From assembly GCF_001552135.1 (NCBI RefSeq), contig NZ_BCQP01000025.1:87109-151108 (forward strand): a stretch of DNA of 64,000 nt, written 5' to 3'. The notes below the pieces were generated by a model that was not told the DNA's origin, made no database searches, and saw nothing but the letters and a program-made list of their open reading frames with translations. This DNA is from Actinomadura chibensis NBRC 106107. GTDB taxonomy: Bacteria; Actinomycetota; Actinomycetes; Streptosporangiales; Streptosporangiaceae. A program made the position numbers and the translations under genes. Of this stretch, positions 42,304 to 51,108 are shown in pieces. How positions within the stretch are numbered: position 1 is the stretch's first letter; each line of letters opens with the position of its first letter.

Positions 42304-43887
42304 TCACACCGCCGTCGCCCTGGCCGCCTGCCGGGCGAAGAACGCCCGCAGCGGCTCGACGTGGACCTCCTCGGACGTCCACTCGTTCTCCAGGTTCTCC
42401 GTCACGTGGTGGACGGCCACGACCTCGCCGTCCACGTGGTGCCGGACGATCGGGTGCAGGTAGTGCCCCTCGTGCGCCCGCTCCGAGTCGCTCTGACTGA
42501 TCCGCGTGACCGCTATGTCGAACGGGTCGACCTTGTCGTGGTCGGGCCCGTAGTCCAGCGTGATCGTGAAGTGCCCGCGCGGACGCCCCGGCACGGCCGT
42601 CGCGACCGGCTCGTCCAGGTCGGCGGGGACCTCCTCCAGGTACCGGGCCCCGCCCGCGTGGTCCAGGACGATCATGTCCGCGAGCACGCCGAACTGCTGC
42701 CACAGCCCCGAGCTGCGGTTGACGCGGGCGAGCACCGCCGCCGCGAGCTCCGCCGGGTCGGCGGTGAGCGCGGCGCCCGGCCACGCGGCCCCGTGGTAGC
42801 GGGACTCCAGGACGCGGTGCAGCGCCCGCGTCCCGTACCGGAACCCGTGGATGAACCCGCTGGTGCCGTGCTTGAAGTCGCGCGACTGGGTGAGCGTCCC
42901 GGCGAAGTACATGCCGGGGACGTCGACCGACTCGTAGGCGGCGGTGAGCGCGGGGAACCGGCCGTTGATCGTCAGCGCCGGACGGCAGCGCGGCGTGAAG
43001 ATCGAGGCGTCCAGCGCGAAGCCGGTGCAGACGATCACGTGGTCGTAGGGGATGTCCTTCGTGACCTCGTCCGCGCGGGCGAAGGCGACCGTGGCGAGGT
43101 AGCCGCCGCCGGGCCGCCGCTCGATCCGCCTGACCTCGCCGTCCAGGATCGCGTTCTGCGACTTGAGCTGGTAGGTGTCGAGGAAGTTGTTGTTCACGGC
43201 GCGCAGGTGGCCGACGAAATGCGTCCGCCACGCGAGCTTCACCGAGTGCGGCCCGGCGACGTGGATCACCGCCGCCGTCTCGATCAGGTTCTCCGCCGTC
43301 TCGAACGCCGAGTTGCCCTTGCCGAGGACGAGGACGCGCTTGTCCACGTAGTCGCGCGGGTCGGTGGAGTGGTCCCCGTACAGCTCGGCCGTCTCGATGC
43401 CCGGGATCGGCGGGACGTTCGGCCGCCCGAACCCGGTCGCGACGACCAGCCGCTCCGCGACGTGGACGCCGCCCCGGTCGTCGGTGACCTGGAAGCGGCC
43501 CTCGGGGTCCTTCGCCACCTCGACCGCGCGGGTGCCGTAGGCGATGTCCAGCCCCCGGCGCTCGGCGAAGTCCGCCAGGTAGCGGACCATCTCGTCGGCT
43601 GGCGGGAAGTACCGGTCGGAGTAGCGGGTGAACAGGAGCTCCGGGTCGTCGGAAAGCAGCGAGTTCCAGTCCATCCGCAGGTTCAGCTCCGGGTCGGCGG
43701 TCCCGGTGTGCTTCTTGTTGTTGGAGATCAGCGTCCGGTGCCGCGGGTACGTCCGGAAGAACGTGCCGGGCCCGGGGCCCGCCTCCAGGATCAGGTACGC
43801 GCGGCGCGCCTCGGTCAGGAAGTGGCCCAGTTGCAGGCCCGCCGGTCCGGCGCCGATCACCAGGTAGTCCAGGGGTTGGTTCGCCAC
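42304..43887 (-). CDS. FAD-dependent monooxygenase (flavin-containing/FOXRED2-like)
   Basis: 527 residues. Rossmann FAD motif YLVIGAGPAGLQLGHFL at the N-terminus, a second dinucleotide motif VLVLGKGNSAFETAENLIE, and the ATG-like VVATGFGRPNVPPIPGI and VIVCTGFALD. The architecture matches class B flavin monooxygenases (N-hydroxylating or Baeyer-Villiger type), although the exact FxGxxxHxxxW-type fingerprint is not seen. Start at GTG 43887 with GGAGGG upstream; GTG 43902 is possible. Substrate unknown. Confidence 0.8.
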   Translation of the reverse strand: MANQPLDYLVIGAGPAGLQLGHFLTEARRAYLILEAGPGPGTFFRTYPRHRTLISNNKKHTGTADPELNLRMDWNSLLSDDPELLFTRYSDRYFPPADEMVRYLADFAERRGLDIAYGTRAVEVAKDPEGRFQVTDDRGGVHVAERLVVATGFGRPNVPPIPGIETAELYGDHSTDPRDYVDKRVLVLGKGNSAFETAENLIETAAVIHVAGPHSVKLAWRTHFVGHLRAVNNNFLDTYQLKSQNAILDGEVRRIERRPGGGYLATVAFARADEVTKDIPYDHVIVCTGFALDASIFTPRCRPALTINGRFPALTAAYESVDVPGMYFAGTLTQSRDFKHGTSGFIHGFRYGTRALHRVLESRYHGAAWPGAALTADPAELAAAVLARVNRSSGLWQQFGVLADMIVLDHAGGARYLEEVPADLDEPVATAVPGRPRGHFTITLDYGPDHDKVDPFDIAVTRISQSDSERAHEGHYLHPIVRHHVDGEVVAVHHVTENLENEWTSEEVHVEPLRAFFARQAARATAV

Positions 43888-43969
43888 GACACCCTCCGCC
43901 ACGACGATGTGATTGAACGGTCAACCCAAGTGAAATCGCCGAATCTCAGAGGTTGATCAGAAACGTTCG

Positions 43970-45490
43970 TCAAGAGGCCGGGGGCCGGAGGCGGGGGCCG
44001 TGGGCGGCGAGGAGGGCCCGCTTGTCGGGCTTCCCGCTCGGCGCGGCGGGCACGCCGCCGACGACCGTGATCGTCTTCGGGACGTTGTCGTCGCCCAGCT
44101 CGTCCCGGACGAGCGCCGCCATCTCGGCCAGCGCCGCGCCGCCCGGGGCCCGGCCGCGCGCCGGGACGACGAACGCGTGCACGGCCTCGCCGGTCTCCTC
44201 GTCCGGCGCGCCCGCCACGTACGCCTCGGCGACGTCGGGGTGCCCGGCGAGGACCCGCTCGATCGGGCCCGCGTACACGACCATCGCGTTCACCATGACC
44301 GCGTCGCGGACGCGGCCGTCCAGGTGGAGGTAGCCGTCGGCGTCGAAGTGGCCCAGGTCGCGGGTGCGGAGGCGGCCGTCCCGCAGGACGTCCCTGGTCT
44401 CGTCGGGGTCGTCCCAGTAGCCCGTCATCTGGTAGGGGCTGCGGACGTGGACCTCGCCCGTCACGCCGGTCGGGGCCGCGCGGCCGTGCTCGTCCCGGAC
44501 GCTCACCTCCACGCCCGGATGCGGGCGGCCCACCGAGGTCAGCCGTCCGGCCGCGACGTCGGCGGGGGTGAGCACCGACACCGAGCCCGCCTCCGTCTGC
44601 CCGTACCCGTTGTAGACGACCGGGCCGAGCCGCTCGGCCGCCTCCGCCAGCCGGTGCGGGCCGAGCGGCGACCCGGACACCATCAGCGCCCGCAGGGTCC
44701 GGACGTCCGGCGCGCCGCCGCCGCTCAGCAGGTCGAGCATCTGCCCGAACCTCGGGACGGTCACGATCGACCCGGTGATCCCGTACCGCTCGATCGCGTA
44801 CGGGAACAGCGGGCGGCCGTCGTCCTCGGGGATCACGGCGGTGCCGCCGCCGAGCAGGCACGGCGCGAGGAACTCCAGCACGACCATGCTGGCCAGCGTC
44901 CCGAACAGCAGGTACCGCTCGAACGCGTCCGCGAACGCGGCGGCGGCCGGGCCCCACGCGGCCGGCTGCCACGCCCAGTGCGCGCTGAGCGCCCGGTAGG
45001 TGACGGCGCAGCCCTTCGGCCGCCCGGTGCTGCCGCTCGTGTAGGCGAGCAGCGCCGTGTCGTCCGGACGGGCCAGCACGTCGAGCGTCGGACAGCGCGC
45101 GGCGGCGAGGTCGTCCAGCCGCAGCACCCTGGCGGACCCGGCGGCCGCGAGCAGGCCGGGCGTCTCGGTCGCGCGGTCGACGACGAGGGCGTCGACGCCC
45201 GTCCCCAGCACGTGCGCGAGCTGCCCCGGCGGGTATCCGGGCCGGACGCCCACGACCCGGCAGCCGCGCACGTGCGCGGCGAGGTGCGCGGCGAACGCCT
45301 CCGGTGACACGGCGGTGCGCACCGCGACGCCGTCCCCCGGCCCGAGCCCCGCGTCGCGCAGCGCGCCCGCCATCGTCCCGGCGAGCTCCAGCAGCTCGCC
45401 CCGGGTCACGAGCCGGTCGCCGTGCTCGAACGCCGCCGTGCGCGGCGATTCCAGGAGCGCGCCGAGAAGGGGACGCGGGAAAAGGCTCAT
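43970..45490 (-). CDS. AMP-dependent acyl/aryl-CoA ligase or stand-alone adenylation enzyme
   Basis: A 506-residue member of the ANL superfamily: core A3 AYTSGSTGRPKGCA, A5 YNGYGQTEAGSVS, A7/A8 (TRDLGHFDADGYLHLDGRVRD) and the C-terminal Lys in PSGKPDKRALL. It activates a carboxylic acid as acyl-AMP and transfers it to CoA or a carrier; no carrier-protein gene is nearby. It is the first gene of the leftward operon and has its own ribosome-binding site (GGGAG, start ATG 45490). An 82-base gap separates it from the monooxygenase and could contain a secondary promoter. Confidence 0.85.
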   Translation of the reverse strand: MSLFPRPLLGALLESPRTAAFEHGDRLVTRGELLELAGTMAGALRDAGLGPGDGVAVRTAVSPEAFAAHLAAHVRGCRVVGVRPGYPPGQLAHVLGTGVDALVVDRATETPGLLAAAGSARVLRLDDLAAARCPTLDVLARPDDTALLAYTSGSTGRPKGCAVTYRALSAHWAWQPAAWGPAAAAFADAFERYLLFGTLASMVVLEFLAPCLLGGGTAVIPEDDGRPLFPYAIERYGITGSIVTVPRFGQMLDLLSGGGAPDVRTLRALMVSGSPLGPHRLAEAAERLGPVVYNGYGQTEAGSVSVLTPADVAAGRLTSVGRPHPGVEVSVRDEHGRAAPTGVTGEVHVRSPYQMTGYWDDPDETRDVLRDGRLRTRDLGHFDADGYLHLDGRVRDAVMVNAMVVYAGPIERVLAGHPDVAEAYVAGAPDEETGEAVHAFVVPARGRAPGGAALAEMAALVRDELGDDNVPKTITVVGGVPAAPSGKPDKRALLAAHGPRLRPPAS

Positions 45491-45588
45491 TGTCCGGCTC
45501 CCTGATTCCACGCAGAATGCTTGAGCACCGAAGAAGTTACGCGGCACGGATCAGAACGGGATCAGAACCGGACCGAAGGCGGACCAGA

Positions 45589-46278
45589 GTGCTCACGGTG
45601 ATCGGCGCGGGGTTCGGGCGGACGGGCACGGCCTCGCTGAAGGCCGCCCTGGAGCGGCTCGGCCACGGCCCCTGCTACCACATGTCCACGGTGATCGCCG
45701 AGCCGCGCCGCGTCCGGCAGTGGCTCGACGTGGGGGAGGGCCGCGCGGCCGACTGGGACGCGCTGTTCGACGGCTTCCGCGCCGCGATCGACTGGCCCGC
45801 CGCGTCCTACTGGCGGGAGCTCGCCGCGCACTACCCGGACGCGAAGGTGATCCTGACCGTCCGCGATCCGGCGCGCTGGTACGACAGCGTCAGCTCGACG
45901 ATCTTCGCCCGCGCGCTCGCCGAGCGGCGGCTCCCGCCGCGGCGCCGGATGGTCCGGTGGCTGGTGGCGCGCCGGTCGCCCGACTTCGCCCTCTACCCGA
46001 GGATGGCCCGCGCGACCGTCTTCGACCGCGTGTTCGGCGGGCGAATCGACGACCGCGAGCACGTCCTCGCCGTGTTCGAGCGGCACGTCGCCGAGGTGAA
46101 GGAGGCGGTCCCGGCCGAGCGGCTGCTCGTCTTCGACGTCCGGGACGGCTGGGCGCCGCTGTGCGCGTTTCTCGGCGTCCCCGTCCCGGACGAGCCGTTC
46201 CCCGAGTCGAACGAGCGCGCCGCCTGGCACCGCAAGCGTCCGCGCAGGCTGGCGCGCCTGCTCCTGCGCGGACGCTGA
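45589..46278 (+). CDS. Sulfotransferase family protein
   Basis: A 229-residue protein. The N-terminal GAGFGRTGTASLKAALERLG is the PAPS 5'-phosphosulfate loop of this family (type GRTGT-x-S), with YPDAKVILTVRDPARWYDSVSST as the 3'-phosphate-binding segment. Homologues have been called sulfotransferase or NAD-dependent-epimerase-like in genomes; the fold is P-loop. It may transfer sulfate to a hydroxyl of a small molecule. Divergent from the AMP-ligase gene across 98 bases; the spacer has two GATCAGAAC direct repeats that could be an operator. Start GTG 45589. Confidence 0.75.
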   Translation: MLTVIGAGFGRTGTASLKAALERLGHGPCYHMSTVIAEPRRVRQWLDVGEGRAADWDALFDGFRAAIDWPAASYWRELAAHYPDAKVILTVRDPARWYDSVSSTIFARALAERRLPPRRRMVRWLVARRSPDFALYPRMARATVFDRVFGGRIDDREHVLAVFERHVAEVKEAVPAERLLVFDVRDGWAPLCAFLGVPVPDEPFPESNERAAWHRKRPRRLARLLLRGR

Positions 46279-46281
46279 GGC

Positions 46282-47694
46282 TTACTCCGCGCCGCCGTCC
46301 CCGTCGCCCGAGATGCCGGACAGCGCCGGACGCCGGTGCAGCACGAGCAGCCCGATCAGCACGGCGACGCCGATGCCGAGCCAGACGAAGCCGAGCTCCT
46401 GCGCGGCGACGTCCGCGTTGTAGACGACGTAGCCGAGGATCCCGAACCCGGCGGCGGGCGCGATCAGGTGCCGCCACCAGTCCCGGCTCCCCGACCGGAC
46501 GACGTAGTGGACGACGACCGACACGTGCAGCACCAGGAACGCCGTCATCGCGCCGAAGTTGACCAGCGAGCTGAGCAGCGTGATGCCGTCGTCGCGGTGC
46601 TCCATGTAGAGGCCGAGCGCCATCGAGACCGCCGCGACCAGCAGCGTCGCGTTGACCGGGACCTGCCGCCTCGGGTCCACCTTGGCGAGGAAGCGGGGGA
46701 GCTGCCGGTCCCGCGCCATCGCGTACAGCAGCCGGGACGTCGCGGCCTGCGCGACGAGCGAGTTCGCGAAGCCCCACGCGATCGCGGTGGCCGCCGCCGT
46801 GAGTTTGGCGAGCCAGACGCCGCCCGCGACGTCGGCCGCGTCGTAGAACGCGGTGCCCTCCGCGTCGCCGTTCTTGATCAGCCCGTCCGGGTCGGCGACC
46901 AGCAGCGACGCCACCCACGTCTGGACGATGAACAGCACGCCGACGAGCAGCAGCGCCGCGACCATGGACCGTCCGATGGCGCGGGCCGACTCGCGGTTCT
47001 CCTCCGCGAGCGTCGAGATGCCGTCGAAGCCGAGGAAGCTCAGCACGGCGATCGACACCGCGCCGAAGACGAGGCTCCAGGAGAACGTCGCGCCGTTGTA
47101 GATCGGATGGAACCCGCCGCCGCCGTGGCCCTTGCCCTGCGCCAGCGCCACGACGCCGATCACCAGGAAGACCGCCAGCACGATCAGCTCCGCGACCAGC
47201 ATGATCCGGTTGATCCGCGCGGTCATCTCGATGCCGAAGTAGTTCACGGCGGTGTTGAGCAGGACGAACGCGACCAGCCAGAGCCACACCGGGACGTCCG
47301 GCACGAGCGAGTTCATCGCCACGCTCGCGATCAGGTACAGCAGGCTCGGCACCAGGACGTAGTCGAGCAGGATCATCCAGCCGGACAGGAACCCGACCGG
47401 CGCGTTGAGGCCCCGTCCGGCGTAGGTGTAGACCGAGCCCGCCATCGGGAACGCGCGCGACATCTGCGCGTACGACCCGGCGGTGAACAGCATGGCGAGC
47501 ATCCCGATCGCGTAGGCGAGCGCGACCATGCCGCCCGAGCCCTGGAAGACGCTGCCGAAGATGCCGAACGGCGCGATCGGCACCATGAAGATCAGCCCGT
47601 AGACCACCAGGTCCCGGAAGCCGAGCGAGCGCCGGAGCTCCTGGGTGTACCCGTAGCGCTCGATGCCCTCGGGCTGCGCTGAATCGACGGCCAT
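46282..47694 (-). CDS. APC-family amino acid/amine permease
   Basis: 470 residues with about twelve membrane helices. The N-terminal cytosolic part is followed by RRSLGFRDLVVYGLIFMVPIAPFGIFG (TM1 with the unwound substrate site) and later LSFLGFDGISTLAEENRES (TM6). It resembles putrescine/ethanolamine or amino-acid importers of the APC superfamily. The adjacent AmiC-like sensor and MarR gene suggest regulated uptake of a nitrogen compound. A dyad with TTCC/GGAA arms lies in the upstream spacer. Confidence 0.85.
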   Translation of the reverse strand: MAVDSAQPEGIERYGYTQELRRSLGFRDLVVYGLIFMVPIAPFGIFGSVFQGSGGMVALAYAIGMLAMLFTAGSYAQMSRAFPMAGSVYTYAGRGLNAPVGFLSGWMILLDYVLVPSLLYLIASVAMNSLVPDVPVWLWLVAFVLLNTAVNYFGIEMTARINRIMLVAELIVLAVFLVIGVVALAQGKGHGGGGFHPIYNGATFSWSLVFGAVSIAVLSFLGFDGISTLAEENRESARAIGRSMVAALLLVGVLFIVQTWVASLLVADPDGLIKNGDAEGTAFYDAADVAGGVWLAKLTAAATAIAWGFANSLVAQAATSRLLYAMARDRQLPRFLAKVDPRRQVPVNATLLVAAVSMALGLYMEHRDDGITLLSSLVNFGAMTAFLVLHVSVVVHYVVRSGSRDWWRHLIAPAAGFGILGYVVYNADVAAQELGFVWLGIGVAVLIGLLVLHRRPALSGISGDGDGGAE

Positions 47695-47757
47695 TGGCGG
47701 TCCTTCCTCCGGCGCCGCCCTGATCGGGCCGCCGGTCCAGCGCGCAGCCTAGAGACA

Positions 47758-47773
47758 TTCCTTTCAAATGGAA
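47758..47773. promoter_or_regulatory. Putative operator upstream of the APC permease
   Basis: TTCC (47758-47761) and GGAA (47770-47773) flank an AT-rich centre with further matching bases (TT/AA), giving a 16-bp near-palindrome in the permease promoter region. Six of eight base pairs match. Size and symmetry suit a MarR- or GntR-type dimer, such as the divergent MarR at 48979. Confidence 0.4.
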
Positions 47774-47793
47774 AGCTTTAACGAACAAGCAGT

Positions 47794-48930
47794 TCACAGG
47801 CGTGCGACGACGGTGAGGTCGAGGCCGTCCGCCCGGGCCAGATAGCCGTCCGCGGACGGCGGTCCAAGCGGCGAGGCCCACCACGCCCGCCGCACCGCCG
47901 GGTCGCCCGCGGCGGCGAGCAGCCGGGCCGCCGCGCCCCGCGCCCGGCGCGGGGTCAGCGCGCCCGCGGCGGCGAGCGCCGCCAGCAGGTGGACGCCGTC
48001 GTAGCAGCCCTCCGCGTACGTGTCGAGGACGGGACCGGCGGCGCCGAACGCCGTCCGGTAGCGCTCGGCGAGCGCGAGCCGCCGCTCGTCGCCCTGCCCG
48101 GCGAACGACCGCATCGCCGAGTACAGCTCCCCGGTGTCGTCCCCGCCGCCCGCAAGGAGGACGTTCTCCTCCAGCGCCCCCGACAGCCGCACCACCCCGG
48201 TCGCCAGCCGCGACGCCGCGAACACCCGGTTGAACAACGCGAGGTCGCGTCCGACCAGGTTGACCAGGACGGCCTGCGCGCGCGCCAGGGCGATGGCGTC
48301 CACCAGCTCCTCGAAGCCCGTCTCACCGGCCGCCCACGGGAAGGGGAGCAGCCGGTCGAGGACGACCGTGCCGCCGAGCGAGCGGACCGTCCGCGAGGCC
48401 ACCCGGTGCACCGACTGCGGCCAGATGTAGTCGCTGCCGACCAGCGCCCACCGCCGCAGGCCCCGCCGCTCGGCCAGCCGCAGCATCGCGGGGGTGAACT
48501 GCCGTCCGGGCGAGTCGCCGAGCAGCACCACCCCGGCGCCGCGCGGGCCGCCCTCGTGCGGCGGCGTGAACACGTAGGGGGCGCGTCCGGCGAGCGCCGC
48601 CTCCAGGGCCCGGTGGACGTCGCTCGTGTGGAACCCGACGAACGCGTCGACCAGCCCCGCGTCGGCGAGCAGCCGGGCGTCGTCCGCGACCGCGCCGGGC
48701 GCGCGCCCGGCGTCCACCGGCACCAGCTCGACGCGCCGCTCCAGCGACGCCGCCGTGTTCACCTCGGTCGCCGCGAGGCAGGCCGCGCTCAGCCCGGACG
48801 GCCCGGTCAGCCCGAGCGACCCGGACAGCGGGAGCAGCAGCCCGAGCCGCAGCGCCGCCGGGTCCGGCCCGGCGACCAGCAGTTCCATGCTGTCCCTGAC
48901 GACTGTGCGCACGACCGCCGAACTGTTCAT
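47794..48930 (-). CDS. AmiC-like ligand-binding protein without signal peptide
   Basis: 378 residues of the type I periplasmic-binding fold: LRLGLLLPLSGSLGLTGPSGLSA, GFHTSDVHRALEAALAGRAPYVFT, LVGSDYIWPQSVHRVASR and DTYAEGCYDGVHLLAALA, as in branched-chain amino acid, urea or amide binding proteins. There is no signal peptide or lipobox at the N-terminus, so it is cytosolic, as in AmiC, which senses amides. With the MarR gene and APC permease next to it, it may be the sensor of the unit. ATG 48888 is an alternative start. Confidence 0.7.
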   Translation of the reverse strand: MNSSAVVRTVVRDSMELLVAGPDPAALRLGLLLPLSGSLGLTGPSGLSAACLAATEVNTAASLERRVELVPVDAGRAPGAVADDARLLADAGLVDAFVGFHTSDVHRALEAALAGRAPYVFTPPHEGGPRGAGVVLLGDSPGRQFTPAMLRLAERRGLRRWALVGSDYIWPQSVHRVASRTVRSLGGTVVLDRLLPFPWAAGETGFEELVDAIALARAQAVLVNLVGRDLALFNRVFAASRLATGVVRLSGALEENVLLAGGGDDTGELYSAMRSFAGQGDERRLALAERYRTAFGAAGPVLDTYAEGCYDGVHLLAALAAAGALTPRRARGAAARLLAAAGDPAVRRAWWASPLGPPSADGYLARADGLDLTVVARL

Positions 48931-48978
48931 GACCCGGCAAGTATGCTCTGGACGGGGCCCGGACGGCGAGGAGGAACA

Positions 48979-49440
48979 GTGGCGGAGCGGCACGAGACGA
49001 CCCTGGAGCGGACGACCGGCGCCGGACTCGCCGAACTCGTCGACCTCCTGACCCGCACCCAGCGCGCCCTGGCCCGCGGCCTGGGCGCCCTCCTCGACGA
49101 GGAGGGCATGTCCGTCGAGCAGTGGCGGGTGCTGCGCGCCCTCGCCCACGCCGACGACGTCTCGATGGGCGAGCTCGCCGTCGTCGTCGAGATCCCGCAC
49201 CCCACGCTGACCAGGCTCGTCGACTCCCTGGTCGACTCCGCCTTCCTCTACCGCACCCACTCCGCCCGCGACCGCCGCCGGGTGTCGGTGCACGTGTCCG
49301 AACTGGGCCGCGCCAAGCTCACCCGCCTGGACGCGCTGGCCCGCGCGCACGAGCGCTCCCTCGCCGAGCGGTACGGGTTCGAGACCGTCCACGACCTGTC
49401 CGCGCTGCTGAGCCGCTTGTGGAACGAACCACATAGTTGA
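48979..49440 (+). CDS. MarR family transcriptional regulator
   Basis: A 153-residue MarR protein: LVDLLTRTQRALARGLGALLDEEGMSVEQWRVLRALA, MGELAVVVEIPHPTLTRLVDSLVDSAFLYR (recognition helix) and the wing SARDRRRVSVHVSELG. Divergent from the AmiC-like gene with a 48-base spacer. Start GTG 48979 with GAGGAGGAA five bases upstream. The proximity suggests autoregulation and control of the permease/sensor pair. Confidence 0.88.
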   Translation: MAERHETTLERTTGAGLAELVDLLTRTQRALARGLGALLDEEGMSVEQWRVLRALAHADDVSMGELAVVVEIPHPTLTRLVDSLVDSAFLYRTHSARDRRRVSVHVSELGRAKLTRLDALARAHERSLAERYGFETVHDLSALLSRLWNEPHS

Positions 49441-49447
49441 CGCTTCA

Positions 49448-49481
49448 GCCGCCTCGCGTCCATTCTCGGACGCGAAGCGGC
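49448..49481. terminator. Bidirectional terminator between MarR and secreted-protein genes
   Basis: Arms GCCGCCTCGCGTCC (49448-49461) and GGACGCGAAGCGGC (49468-49481) pair in 13 of 14 positions with a 6-base loop, between convergent stops. Confidence 0.75.
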
Positions 49482-49500
49482 CGAACTCATTTCCCGGCTA

Positions 49501-50226
49501 TCAGCGCACCTGGACGTAGTCGTCCCGGGACGCCTGCTTGTCGAAACGGCTCGTGCCGGGGAAGTAGGCCCGCCACGTCCCGGACGCCTTGGCCGTGAAC
49601 CCCTTGCGGAAGTCGCCGCTGGAATTCGTCTTCGCGGACCCCATGTACGTCCAGGTCTTTCCGCCCTTCGGACGGAAATAGATCCGCATGCTCTTGCCCG
49701 AGTACCCCGTGTAACCGGTGCCGATGTTGTTCACGCGGCGCAGCCGCCCCGACACGTACAGGGTCTTGCCCTTCCGAACCGGTTCGGGCGCCGCGTTGAA
49801 GTTCTGGACGACGGTGTCGAGCTTCTCGTACCAGTAGTCCTCGCGGCTGCCGAGCGCCTTTCCGCTCTTGTTGTAGGCGACGACGCGGATCCGGTATTTC
49901 CCGGCGTCCTGCGGAACGGTCGCGCAACCGACTCCATAACCGACCTGGTAACCGGGAAGGACCCGGTTGTACGGGGGCCCGGTCTCCCCGTCGGGGCCGA
50001 TGAGGCTGACCTTGGAATAGGCGACCGTGGAACCTTCGGTGCCCCACACCCACACGTCCATCGCGCAGGACTTGCTGTACTCGCCCTTGCTGACGGACAG
50101 GTGCCTCGGCACCTCGATGCGGAACTTCAGCGTCTCGGCACCGGCGGCGCCGCCCGCGCCGACCAGCACCCCCGCGGCCACGGCCACCGCCGCACCCCCG
50201 GACACGACCCGGTGTTCAATTTTCAT
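49501..50226 (-). CDS. Secreted protein of unknown function (beta-sandwich repeats)
   Basis: A 241-residue precursor: a signal peptide (basic MKIEHR, then VVSGGAAVAVAAGVLVGAGG, cleavage near GAAGAET). The mature part looks like two immunoglobulin-like beta domains (e.g. YRIRVVAYNKSGKAL, MRIYFRPKGGKTWTYMGSA, SGDFRKGFTAKASGTWRAYFPG). The second half is reminiscent of bacterial Ig-like domains in actinobacterial secreted proteins. No enzyme motif. Extracellular or wall-associated. Start ATG 50226. Confidence 0.65.
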   Translation of the reverse strand: MKIEHRVVSGGAAVAVAAGVLVGAGGAAGAETLKFRIEVPRHLSVSKGEYSKSCAMDVWVWGTEGSTVAYSKVSLIGPDGETGPPYNRVLPGYQVGYGVGCATVPQDAGKYRIRVVAYNKSGKALGSREDYWYEKLDTVVQNFNAAPEPVRKGKTLYVSGRLRRVNNIGTGYTGYSGKSMRIYFRPKGGKTWTYMGSAKTNSSGDFRKGFTAKASGTWRAYFPGTSRFDKQASRDDYVQVR

Positions 50227-50445
50227 GAACGAAGATCATGCCACCCCGCCGCCAATTTCTCCACGACTTTTCGAAGCCCGCCAGAATCCCGCGACTTAGA
50301 GGGATGCTGCCTTATCAACTGCGGCCAGCAGGCGCAGGTCGGCTCTCGCACCGCCCCCGCCGTACCCCCGGAGCCGTCCTCCGGATTGTTCCCCCACCCG
50401 GACCTCCGGGCGGTATAGGGACTTGGCGCGTCCGGCGGCGTTCCT

Positions 50446-50703
50446 CTACTTGGTGAAGAAGTCGAATTCTCCGTTGCGGACGCCTGCGAGGAAGGCTTCC
50501 CATTCGGCGCGGGTGTAGAGGATGAGTTCGGCGTCGGGGCGGTGGCTGTGGCGGACGGCGACACGGTCGGTGCCGTCCGTGAGCGGTCCGGCTTCGACGC
50601 AGTTGCCGCCGTTGTTGGGGCTGTAGGTGCTGATGTGCCAGGGGATGGTCGTGCGTTCTTGAGGGGAGAGTGTCTCGTGTTTCTCTGCCTTGCTCACTGC
50701 CAT
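50446..50703 (-). CDS. DUF397 protein, distal copy
   Basis: 85 residues with WHISTYSPNNGGNCVEAGP and EWEAFLAGVRNGEFDF, the DUF397 signature. DUF397 proteins work with XRE/DUF5753 regulators, in some cases as anti-activators or as targets of the toxin-like pair, and are frequent in streptomycetes. This copy has 81 of 85 residues identical to the copy at 50851-51108; the changes include S13P, N29D and N33S. Ends in FTK*. Confidence 0.85.
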   Translation of the reverse strand: MAVSKAEKHETLSPQERTTIPWHISTYSPNNGGNCVEAGPLTDGTDRVAVRHSHRPDAELILYTRAEWEAFLAGVRNGEFDFFTK

Positions 50704-50850
50704 TCCTCTTCTCCACGGCTTTCCGCCCGGAGCCGTCCCCCAGAGTGTCCCCCCAGTCGCCCCTCCGAGCGGTATGGGGGCTTGGCGCGTCGGGCGGCGT
50801 TCCTTGATGGTTGGCTGGCCGCGCTCGTGAACAGGGGGCCGACGGTGCCT

Positions 50851-51108
50851 CTAGTTGGTGAAGAAGTCGAATTCTCCGTTGCGGACGCCTGCGAGGAAGG
50901 CTTCCCATTCGGCGCGGGTGTAGAGGATGAGTTCGGCGTCGGGCCGGTGGCTGTGGCGGACGGCGACGCGGTCGGTGCCGTCAGTCAGGGGGCCTGCCTC
51001 CACGCAGCTACCGCCGTTGTCGGGGCTGTAGGTGCTGATGTGCCAGGGGATGGTCGTGCGTTCTTGAGGGGGGAGTGTCTCGTGTTTCTCTGCCTTGCTC
51101 ACTGCCAT
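50851..51108 (-). CDS. DUF397 protein, proximal copy
   Basis: An 85-residue protein of the same family, reading WHISTYSPDNGGSCVEAGP. Its ATG (51108) overlaps the end of the regulator gene by ten bases (regulator stop TGA at 51101-51099), so it is translated with it; this is probably the parental copy. Terminal residue Asn rather than Lys. Confidence 0.88.
   Translation of the reverse strand: MAVSKAEKHETLPPQERTTIPWHISTYSPDNGGSCVEAGPLTDGTDRVAVRHSHRPDAELILYTRAEWEAFLAGVRNGEFDFFTN

Larger units (their letters stand above)
50369..51108. repeat. Duplicated DUF397 gene block
   Basis: Two near-identical coding copies (50446-50703 and 50851-51108, 405 bases apart) and similar downstream flanks (starting CGGAGCCGTC at about 50369 and 50728) show a direct duplication. 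The flank spacing differs by about 46 bases owing to an insertion or deletion between copies. Proteins differ at only four residues. Confidence 0.75.

Noticed and set aside
50227..50445. Possible additional small gene downstream of the DUF397 copy
   Set aside because: No frame has a ribosome-binding site and family likeness; the region is best explained as duplicated flank and spacer.
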